Of a stretch of DNA of 64,000 nucleotides, positions 9,601 to 16,455 are shown one piece after another. The DNA lies in contig JAFZVV010000013.1 in NCBI GenBank assembly GCA_017617615.1, positions 23,777 to 87,776 on the forward strand, read 5' to 3'. Under the pieces are notes generated by a model. That model was not told where the DNA came from. It worked only from the letters and a program-made list of their open reading frames with translations, and did no database searches. This DNA comes from Prevotella sp. GTDB lineage: Bacteria > Bacteroidota > Bacteroidia > Bacteroidales > Bacteroidaceae. The position numbers and the translations under genes were made by a program. Every line of letters starts with the position of its first letter. The stretch's first letter is position 1.

Positions 9601-10641
9601 GAAGAGTGTGCTGAGCACGCAGGCCTGGCCAATGATGTTGCGATTGCCGAGTTTGAAGCCCATGTAATGGAAGGGTGATGGGGTGTAGGGCTGTGTGTAG
9701 GCGCCTTTCTGGAGCATGCCTATCCACACGTTGCCGCCCTGGTCTTCGGTGATGCTTGTCACCTTGGCCTGTGAGAGGTCCACGTCGCGGCTGAAGAAAG
9801 GGTTGTCTACGAGATGGCCTGTGGCGGGGTCGTAGATACAGGTGCCCTGGCCGTCGCAGCCAATCATGATTTTGTTGTCGTGGCTGCAATAGAGTTCGGT
9901 GACCGACCTGCCGCTGGTCACCTCGATGGGTACGAAGGTATTGCCCGAAAGCCGATAGATGCCGTTCTTGCGAGTGCCTACGTAGATGTTGCCGCTCTTG
10001 TCTTCACAGATACGGAGCACCTGCTTGCGCAATGGTTCTTCCTGGAAATACCTACCCACCACATGATTGTTGGCCCATACCACCAGGCCGTCGTCCTCGG
10101 AGACGACCCAGAGCTGTCCGCGGCGGTCACACATCAACTGCTGGACATCTACCAACTGCGCCAATGCTCCGCCTAACTGATGGGCCGACGTGGGACTGTC
10201 CATCTGCACTACGCCACGCCCCGACGTGCCGACCATCACCGTCCCTGAAGGGAGTTCGGCAAATGAAGTGACGTAGCAGGGTACGACATGACCGTCGAGA
10301 ATCTTCACCTTCACCTCACGGAAGGCATTGCCGTCGTAGGTCTGCAGTGCGCCGAACATACCGATGTAGAACAGACCCTTGCGGTCTTGCATGATGTGGT
10401 TGACGTAATTGCTGAGCATGCTCTCGTCGGTCTCCTTCTTAAAAATACGGAATTGGTAACCGTCGTAGCGGCAAAGACCGTTACGGGTGGATACCCAAAT
10501 GAAACCATCACGATCGAGGTATATTTGGTTGACGAAACTGCTGGATAGTTGCTTGTCGGCTTCAAATAGTTTGCCTAATTGGGCATGTCCGGAAAAGGTG
10601 TTCAGCAGAAGGGTTAGGATAATCAGAAGGTATTTTTTCAT
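6667..10641 (-). CDS. Hybrid two-component system regulator (HTCS), xylan-type locus
   Basis: The 1324-residue protein has a signal peptide (about 1-20), a long periplasmic beta-propeller sensor of repeated GxxWVST/DGLCRYDG-type strands (about 25-690), a Y_Y_Y domain (about 700-765) and one membrane helix (about 772-795). Next come a histidine kinase with the phospho-His box NISHEIRTPMTLI, ATP-binding motifs (NILSNAIKF, DNGEQIPPDKLERIF, GTGIGL), a receiver domain with the phospho-Asp in LLSDIMMPEMDG and a C-terminal AraC HTH pair. HTCS proteins sense oligosaccharides in the periplasm and switch on the adjacent SusCD operon. It diverges from the tandem SusCD genes, its likely target. All key catalytic motifs are present. 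Xylan as signal is inferred from the locus. Confidence 0.95.
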   Translation of the reverse strand: MKKYLLIILTLLLNTFSGHAQLGKLFEADKQLSSSFVNQIYLDRDGFIWVSTRNGLCRYDGYQFRIFKKETDESMLSNYVNHIMQDRKGLFYIGMFGALQTYDGNAFREVKVKILDGHVVPCYVTSFAELPSGTVMVGTSGRGVVQMDSPTSAHQLGGALAQLVDVQQLMCDRRGQLWVVSEDDGLVVWANNHVVGRYFQEEPLRKQVLRICEDKSGNIYVGTRKNGIYRLSGNTFVPIEVTSGRSVTELYCSHDNKIMIGCDGQGTCIYDPATGHLVDNPFFSRDVDLSQAKVTSITEDQGGNVWIGMLQKGAYTQPYTPSPFHYMGFKLGNRNIIGQACVLSTLFDSRKRAWVGTDKDGLYILDETGSTSRHITTVPSTILCMTEDPQGRIWVGSFNEGCGWVDPVSGIFHRQQLPQGDQVSVFGMVADSYGHLWMGTMGHGLLCLNMSDGQVKTYTVKGNAPWDHSKNSIINDYISKISISPDGKRIYCATTMGLCCLDIQSDSWTKVLGTNNLLYSTPVRIAKEYDGYLWIGTNTDFWRYNLRTKKLENMEAGLPKNGIASIEKDLSGKLWISTDHGLCRLDPKSLQSESYFVDNGLQSNEFSDGASFLSPDGILLFGGVGGISWFKPSEIVKKKWDAQVRITDFIINGKSMTPGSRSGHYQVCDTAVIACDRFELSSHDNYFVISLSTLTYDSPEHITFLYSINNEPYIRLQPGQNDITFSHLSPGKYVFKVKAERNEVTTPEHTFTIIVHSPWYRSRLATILYLLLLGAALWAYLYYRRKREQEKLRMQEHIHAEEMGEAKLRFFMNISHEIRTPMTLIITPLLELIKQEHNPQKKGVLETMRRNAERILNLINQMMDLRKIDKGMMQLHTQQTDLIKFVADIHSLFELQTRAKRINLTYEHDTDRLPVWIDRQQFDKVLVNILSNAIKFTPADGEINVRVTHDEQQARIAISDNGEQIPPDKLERIFERFYQTPSSVNDRNLGTGIGLDLTRSLVEMHHGTIKAQNLDEGCEFIVSIPLGNSHFKPEEITEKTETPDTEIITPEEADSLMRPVEIPLKSNQCTTIVIAEDDDEIRQYLEQELSQSYEVKCCTNGRDALAMVLKCNPDLLLSDIMMPEMDGNTLCSTVKSNPQTNDIPVVLLTAKTREEDKLEGLETGADAYIEKPFNMDILLRTIHNLIQSRQHLRMKYGRTDKMEEHVESVSIKSPDEKLLERVMMVINKNISNSSLSVDSLADEVGISRVHLHRKMKELTGKTPHEIIRNIRLKQAANLLASGDMNITEVVYACGFGNAASFSTIFKRFYGMSPRDYMQEHLNQE

Positions 10642-10676
10642 TGCGTCGTAGGTGTCGTCTCATCGACAAACTGATG

Positions 10677-10707
10677 CAAAGATAAGAGTTTTCAACCAAT
10701 GCGCAAA
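10677..10707 (-). promoter_or_regulatory. Promoter of the hybrid sensor gene
   Basis: On the minus strand a -33 TTTG (10707-10704) is followed after 19 nt by -7 TATCTTTG (10684-10677), a consensus Bacteroidota promoter. The expected start near 10670 gives a leader of about 30 nt. Confidence 0.8.
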
Positions 10708-10809
10708 AGGATTTGGCGTTTTTTTGCCTTTTGGCAGGAAATCAAGGCCGATGGAATACAAGCGTATACCCTTTCAGGTAAAAAATGGGGAAGAACCTGT
10801 CTTCATATA

Positions 10810-10827
10810 ATAATGTATATACATTAT
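10810..10827. promoter_or_regulatory. 18-bp palindrome upstream of the xylan-type susC
   Basis: ATAATGTATATACATTAT is a perfect palindrome in the 541-bp gap between the hybrid sensor and susC. Its right half runs into ATACATTATATT (10819-10830), repeated exactly at 11019-11030. AT-rich palindromes can occur by chance, so the operator role is a guess. Confidence 0.35.
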
Positions 10828-10885
10828 ATTAATGATAACATGACCAAATGGTATCACCGTTCCGAGAAAAAAAGATGAGTGTATG

Positions 10886-10917
10886 TTTGCAAGTGTGGAG
10901 AGTATTTCATAACTTTG
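10886..10917 (+). promoter_or_regulatory. Distal consensus promoter upstream of the xylan-type susC
   Basis: TTTG (10886-10889), a 20-nt spacer and TAACTTTG (10910-10917) form a full-consensus Bacteroidota promoter. It would give a leader of about 260 nt before susC at 11183, so it may supply basal transcription. Confidence 0.65.
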
Positions 10918-11018
10918 CAGCATAGTGCCAAATACGCGATACCTTTTTTCGTGTACAAATGACACGGCTTTTGCGTATGTTACAAATTGTTTATTTGGAA
11001 TAAAACGTCAAGCTCGTG

Positions 11019-11062
11019 ATACATTATATTTAACGCGATTTAAAAGAAAAGTGGTAAATTTG
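11019..11062 (+). promoter_or_regulatory. Proximal susC promoter with repeat over the -33 region
   Basis: The -7 TAAATTTG (11055-11062) is consensus, but the -33 position has TTTA. The 12-nt repeat ATACATTATATT (11019-11030), also present at 10819-10830, overlaps this poor -33, the arrangement expected for an activator-dependent promoter. The hybrid sensor's AraC domain is the natural candidate activator. Confidence 0.45.
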
Positions 11063-11182
11063 CGTCTCTTATGGCATGCAACCATAATAACGACATCTGT
11101 TTAAACTACCTATTTTTGGGACTACCATAATTTATCCAATAATTGAAATATTTTAATTAACTAATAACATAACTAACAACTT

Positions 11183-14100
11183 ATGAATCAAAATCTGTCA
11201 AAATCGAAGAATCTAAAGCAACTGATTAGACAGACCATTCCCGCGATTCTGATGCTGTTCACATGCAGCGCCATGCTACATGCCCAGAATGGCATCAGTG
11301 TAAGGGGTACTGTCACAGACAATGCTGCGGATCCTTTGATTGGAGCCACGGTATTAGTGAAAGGACAACCTTCCCTGGGAACGGTGACTGATATCGACGG
11401 TAACTTCCATCTGGAGGTGCCATCGGAGAATTCAGTGTTGGTGTTTTCCTATGTCGGTATGACCACGAAGGAAGTCAAGGTTGGCAAACAGCGAAACATC
11501 AAGGTTTCCCTCGCTGACGACGCCGAACTGGAAGAAGTCGTTGTAGTAGGTTACGGCCAACAGAAAAAGGCCTCTGTGGTGGGTGCCATCACCCAGACCA
11601 CGGGCGAAGTGCTTGAACGTTCAGCAGGTATCGGTAGTGTGAGTGCCGCCCTTACGGGTAACCTCCCCGGTATCGCTACAATCGCTTCTACTGGTCAGCC
11701 AGGTGAAGAGGACCCGCGAATCTACATTCGTGGTGCCGCAGCCTGGAACCAGGATGCCCAGCCGCTTATTCTGGTCGACGGTGTCAAGCGTGAAATCAAG
11801 GCTGTTGATATCACGTCTGTGGCTACCATCTCTGTGTTGAAGGACGCATCTGCAACGGCCGTTTATGGTGTCGAGGGTGCCAACGGTGTTATCCTGATTA
11901 CCACCAAGCGTGGTCAGGAAGGCAAGGCAAGGATTGATGTCGGTTTCAACGCTACGTTGAAGGCCGTGTCGAAACTCCCCCGCAAGTACGACTCCTACGA
12001 TAGCTATATGTTCCGCAACCAGGCCATCGAGCATGAACTTGCCATCGGAGGTGCCGCTTCATGGGTATACTATCGCCCGCAGACCTTCATCAACCTCTTC
12101 CGCAACCAGGACTATACTGTGAAGCCCAATTATGACGCCAATGGCAACTACCTCGGCGACTACAGTCAGGCTGAACGTTATCCAAATATTGACTGGCAGG
12201 AGGAGATGTTCAAGGACTTCACCTTATCTTATAATACCAACCTCAACTTGTCGGGTGGTACCAAGTTTGTCAAGTATTTCGTGGCCTTCGACTTCCAGAA
12301 CGAAGGTGACATGACCAGGGTCTGGGATAATCACCAGGGATATCAAGGTGGTTATACCTACAATCGTTTGAATGTACGTTCGAACCTTGACTTCCAGATT
12401 ACGAAAACCACACAGTTCAGGGTGAACCTGGCAGGCTCGAATGCCCAGCAGAAGACCCCACGTTATTACTATGGCAATAACGGCGAGTTCTTCCAGCAGC
12501 AGAAATGGTCGGGTGCCTATAAGATGCCGCCCAACCTCTTCCCAGTACAGTTCTCTGACGGGTCTTGGGGTTACTATCCTTTGGTATCCAACATTGAGAA
12601 CTCTCCCATGAGCGTCACCACGTCGGGTTATGAATTGGGTACCATCACCCGCATCTTCACCGACTTCTCTCTCGAACAGAATCTCGATTTCGTTACAAAG
12701 GGTCTTGTCGCCCGCGGTACGATTTCCTGGGACAACCAGTTCAATGAGGGTAGCCGTGGTATTTCCGACCTCCACACCGTGAAGAATGCATACATGCTTC
12801 CAGAGGATGGTCAGCTGCTTTATGAGAATTCCATTGATCCTACAACAGGTTTCGATTTCTATGAGAGTCGCGACTGGACCACTCAGGCAGGTAGCGTCAG
12901 TTACACGAGCCGAGCCACGGAAATGTCGCTCCAGCTCTTCTGGGGTCGCCAGTTCGGTATCCATAACATTACAGCCATGGGTAACTGGAAGCGCCGTATC
13001 AGTGCAGGTAACGCCGACCTCGAGAATCGCCGTGAGGACTGGGTCTTCCGTACCACCTATGACTTGATGGGCAAGTACTTCGCTGAGTTCAACGGTGCTT
13101 ACAACGGTTCACAGAAGTTCTCTCCCGACAACCGCTTCGCATTCTTCTGCTCAGGTGCTGCAGGATGGATGGTTTCGGAAGAGAAGTTCATGAAAAGGTT
13201 GAAGGAAAAGAGAATCGTCGACATGTTCAAGATCCGTGGTTCTATCGGTGAGATTGGTGACGATAACGCCGGTGACCGTTGGGCTTACCTCACTACCTGG
13301 GAAGTCATTGGTCCTTACGCCGTCTCTCTCGACCACTCCAACAGTCCGTTTACAGGATATAAGGAAGCCAGCATTGCCAGCCCTGACCTCCGTTGGGCTA
13401 CCGTATCGAAGAAGAACATCGGTTTCGACTATGCATTCCTCGGAGGTATGTTCGCAGGTAGTTTCGACTGGTTCCGCGACGACCGTTACGACATCTTCAT
13501 TTCAGGTAGCAACCGTTCTGTGCCTTCATATTATGGTGCAGCAAAGACTCCTGACGTCAACAAGGGTGAAATCAAGAACGTAGGTTTTGAGCTTGAGATT
13601 CGTTTCAATAAGGTATTGAAGAACGGTATGCGCTTCTGGGCAAACACCAACTATACCTATGCGCACAATGAAATCAAGTTGAAGGATGACCCCAAATTGT
13701 TCCCCAGTTATCGCAAGGCACAAGGCTATTCTCAGGGACAATATGTTTCGTTCATTGACAACGGCTTTATAGGCACTTACGACGAACTTTATAGTGTGCC
13801 TGAACGTCAGAGTAGTGACGAATACGTGCTCATCGGCGACCATTATATCGTTGACTTCAATGGCGACGGTGTCGTTGACGAGACCAACGACCAGGCTCCT
13901 TACGGCTATACCGGAAACCCGGAGCACACCTACAATGCCACTATCGGCTGGGAATGGAAAGGCTTTAGCATGTTTGCCCAGTTGTATGGTGTGACAGGCG
14001 TCACCCGTGACGTAGGTCTCCCCTCTTTCAATGACAAACTCCTTACGGTATATGATAATGGTAAATGGTGGAATCCCATAGATGGTAATGGCGTAGTGGT

Positions 14101-14383
14101 CGTACCACGTTTCACCACGCAGGTAGCCTACAATGATGGTACACAGTATCTCTTCGATGGTTCCTATTTCCGTCTGAAGAATGTGGAAGTCGCTTACACT
14201 TGGACCAAGGGCTGGATCAAGAATCTTGGTTTTTCCAGTCTGAAGATATACCTGAATGCCAACAACCTCTTCCTTATCACAAAGATGCCTGACGACCGTG
14301 AGAGTAACTACGGTTGGAGTGGTGGCGGCGGTGCCTACCCCACAGTCAGACGTTATAACTTCGGATTTAAGCTTTACCTATAA
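11183..14383 (+). CDS. SusC-like TonB-dependent receptor, first of tandem pair
   Basis: This 1066-residue receptor has a long signal region ending near AMLHAQ, a carboxypeptidase-regulatory-like domain (GISVRGTVTDNAADPLIGATV to about residue 115), a plug with EEVVVVGYGQQKKASVVGAI and VLKDASATAVYGVEGANGVILITTKRG, and a long barrel. It imports oligosaccharides with the SusD that begins 14 bp downstream. The order SusC-SusD-SusC-SusD-lipoprotein-GH10 that starts here matches the core xylan utilisation locus described in Prevotella bryantii and Bacteroides (xusABCDE plus Xyn10C), so xylo-oligosaccharide import is the best guess, made from synteny and not from residues in this protein. Confidence 0.94.
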   Translation: MNQNLSKSKNLKQLIRQTIPAILMLFTCSAMLHAQNGISVRGTVTDNAADPLIGATVLVKGQPSLGTVTDIDGNFHLEVPSENSVLVFSYVGMTTKEVKVGKQRNIKVSLADDAELEEVVVVGYGQQKKASVVGAITQTTGEVLERSAGIGSVSAALTGNLPGIATIASTGQPGEEDPRIYIRGAAAWNQDAQPLILVDGVKREIKAVDITSVATISVLKDASATAVYGVEGANGVILITTKRGQEGKARIDVGFNATLKAVSKLPRKYDSYDSYMFRNQAIEHELAIGGAASWVYYRPQTFINLFRNQDYTVKPNYDANGNYLGDYSQAERYPNIDWQEEMFKDFTLSYNTNLNLSGGTKFVKYFVAFDFQNEGDMTRVWDNHQGYQGGYTYNRLNVRSNLDFQITKTTQFRVNLAGSNAQQKTPRYYYGNNGEFFQQQKWSGAYKMPPNLFPVQFSDGSWGYYPLVSNIENSPMSVTTSGYELGTITRIFTDFSLEQNLDFVTKGLVARGTISWDNQFNEGSRGISDLHTVKNAYMLPEDGQLLYENSIDPTTGFDFYESRDWTTQAGSVSYTSRATEMSLQLFWGRQFGIHNITAMGNWKRRISAGNADLENRREDWVFRTTYDLMGKYFAEFNGAYNGSQKFSPDNRFAFFCSGAAGWMVSEEKFMKRLKEKRIVDMFKIRGSIGEIGDDNAGDRWAYLTTWEVIGPYAVSLDHSNSPFTGYKEASIASPDLRWATVSKKNIGFDYAFLGGMFAGSFDWFRDDRYDIFISGSNRSVPSYYGAAKTPDVNKGEIKNVGFELEIRFNKVLKNGMRFWANTNYTYAHNEIKLKDDPKLFPSYRKAQGYSQGQYVSFIDNGFIGTYDELYSVPERQSSDEYVLIGDHYIVDFNGDGVVDETNDQAPYGYTGNPEHTYNATIGWEWKGFSMFAQLYGVTGVTRDVGLPSFNDKLLTVYDNGKWWNPIDGNGVVVVPRFTTQVAYNDGTQYLFDGSYFRLKNVEVAYTWTKGWIKNLGFSSLKIYLNANNLFLITKMPDDRESNYGWSGGGGAYPTVRRYNFGFKLYL

Positions 14384-14397
14384 TTGCGTTTACTATT

Positions 14398-16404
14398 ATG
14401 AAATATTATAATAACATCAAAACCCTTTTGTGTGGTTCGCTGCTCCTGATGGGCGTTGCTTCCTTCACTTCCTGCACGGATTGGCTCGACAAGGACCCGG
14501 AGTCTATCGTGGCAGAGGATGAGGCATTCAAGAACTACCGCAACTTCCAAGGGTATATAGAGGAAATCTATAACCTGATTCCTGACAAGGAGAAGGTTAA
14601 CTATTGTACCTCATGGAATTTTGGTGATGACGCTGTTCACAACCCAGAAGGCTATGCGCACATGGACCATCAGGTAGACCTTGGTAACTACCGTAACTGG
14701 TGGACCAACAGCCAGTGCTGGTTGAATGGTGACAGAAGTTCACTTTGGAGAAACTCATGGTATTGCATCCGTAAGTGTAATATGGGTATCGCGAACATCA
14801 AGTCGCTTGTTGGAACAGACGAAGAGCGCGACCTGTTGCTCGGGCAGATGTATTTCTTCCGTGCCTGGTGGCATTTCGAGTTGATGTGCTACTTCGGTGG
14901 CCTTCCATACATCGACGAAGCTTTCGAGTCGAATAGCATTCCAGAGCTTCCCCGACTTTCTTTCCAGGAATGTGCTGACCGTTGCGCCGAAGACTTCGAA
15001 ATGGCATACAATCTCCTTCCTATTGACTGGGACGAGACGCTTGCCGGTATGCAGACTTCGGGAAAGAACGATTTGCGTATCAACAAGTTCATGGCGCTCT
15101 GCTATCTGGGCAAGTGCTATCTCTGGGCAGGTTCTCCGCTCATGAAGGAGTTCGAGAAGACCAAGAACGGTGGTGTCGCCCAGCTTTTAGGCGCCAGTTC
15201 CAATGGCAAGACATACGATTATGATGTCAATTACTGCAAGAAGGCAGCCGAGACGCTCGGCAAGGCCCTTGACATGGTCAACAGGGGAACTGTGAAATAC
15301 AAGCTTGCTGAATACAAGTATTCTAACATCTACGACCACGTGCGTGATGAGAATGCTGAGACTTGCTACGCCGACATCTTCTGGACAGAGAAGCAGAACT
15401 GGAACACGCCTGGCACATGTGAGGCCATCTTCCGTGGTGTGAATTCTGGTCTGAACACTGCCAACTGGAACTGCGCAAAGATTTTTGGCCCGAAGGTAGC
15501 AGGTCTTGTAGATCATGACAACATCATCCATCACCCGACAGCCAACCTCATCGACCAGTACGGAATGGCAAACGGACAGCCTATCTATCTTGTGCAGAAT
15601 GGCGAGTATGTGCTGAACCCATTGTCGGGCTGGGATCCGGAGCATCCATACAAGAACCGCGACCCACGCTTCTATCATGATATGGTGTTCGATGGTTTCC
15701 ACTATGTGCTCAGTACGGACGGCTTGTCAGCCGCTCAGAAGAAACTGGAGTACTGTGACCTTTTCACCGGTGGCGCCATGCGTGAAATCGACCATGGTAG
15801 CAGCACTGGCTATTTCATCCAGAAACTGGTACCCCACCAGCATAACGAAGGTGACAGATGGTACGACTGGGATCACGCATTCGAATGCTATCTTCCCTAT
15901 ATGCGCCTTGCCGACATTTATCTGATGTATGCAGAGGCAAGGGCTGCCATCGCAAATGGTGTGAACGACCTGAACGTAAGACCTGAATATTGTCCGTCAC
16001 TGTCGGCTGTCGATGCCATCAACGCACTCCACGACCGTGTCAACTCTGCTGATTATCCCATGGAACATGTACCGGCCAACCTCCGCGACACCAGGGAGCA
16101 CTTCATTGATGAAATACGCCGTGAGCGCGCAGTGGAACTTTCGTTCGAAGGTTTCCGCTGGTGCGACCTCCAGCGCTGGCTCCTCCTTACAGAGCCTCCT
16201 TACACCATGAAATACTCTCATGAGTTTGAGCGTCTGGAAGCCGACTCGTGGTTCAAGGACCATGATCCAAAGGACGCGAAGGTAGGTAATTTCCATAAAC
16301 AAGAACTTATCACTCGTCGTTTGGAATCCAAGCACTACTGGTTCCCGCTTCCCGACAAGGATATTTATCTTTACGAAGGATTTGCACAGAATCCGGGATG
16401 GTAA
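14398..16404 (+). CDS. SusD-like glycan-binding lipoprotein, first pair
   Basis: The 668-residue product opens with a signal and lipobox (SFTSC, Cys 26), then the SusD start DWLDKDPESIVAEDEAF. Helical TPR-like segments follow (GQMYFFRAWWHFELMCYFGGLPYID) and the C-terminal SusD/RagB signature (FIDEIRRERAVELSFEGFRW). It forms the surface lid of the preceding SusC, 14 bp upstream. It is longer than many SusD proteins, which is common for xylan-locus members. After its stop, the spacer to the next SusC carries the 13-nt segment GATTAATGATTAA twice. Confidence 0.94.
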   Translation: MKYYNNIKTLLCGSLLLMGVASFTSCTDWLDKDPESIVAEDEAFKNYRNFQGYIEEIYNLIPDKEKVNYCTSWNFGDDAVHNPEGYAHMDHQVDLGNYRNWWTNSQCWLNGDRSSLWRNSWYCIRKCNMGIANIKSLVGTDEERDLLLGQMYFFRAWWHFELMCYFGGLPYIDEAFESNSIPELPRLSFQECADRCAEDFEMAYNLLPIDWDETLAGMQTSGKNDLRINKFMALCYLGKCYLWAGSPLMKEFEKTKNGGVAQLLGASSNGKTYDYDVNYCKKAAETLGKALDMVNRGTVKYKLAEYKYSNIYDHVRDENAETCYADIFWTEKQNWNTPGTCEAIFRGVNSGLNTANWNCAKIFGPKVAGLVDHDNIIHHPTANLIDQYGMANGQPIYLVQNGEYVLNPLSGWDPEHPYKNRDPRFYHDMVFDGFHYVLSTDGLSAAQKKLEYCDLFTGGAMREIDHGSSTGYFIQKLVPHQHNEGDRWYDWDHAFECYLPYMRLADIYLMYAEARAAIANGVNDLNVRPEYCPSLSAVDAINALHDRVNSADYPMEHVPANLRDTREHFIDEIRRERAVELSFEGFRWCDLQRWLLLTEPPYTMKYSHEFERLEADSWFKDHDPKDAKVGNFHKQELITRRLESKHYWFPLPDKDIYLYEGFAQNPGW

Positions 16405-16455
16405 GACAAGATTAATGATTAACGACAACCGATTAATGATTAATAAGACATTTTT

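Noticed and set aside
10774..10965. 63-codon minus-strand frame in the susC upstream gap
   Set aside because: It covers promoters and the palindrome and has no recognisable feature.
16410..16442. Operator made of two GATTAATGATTAA copies before the second SusC
   Set aside because: Such AT-rich doublets are common filler in SusCD operons and no -7 element follows.
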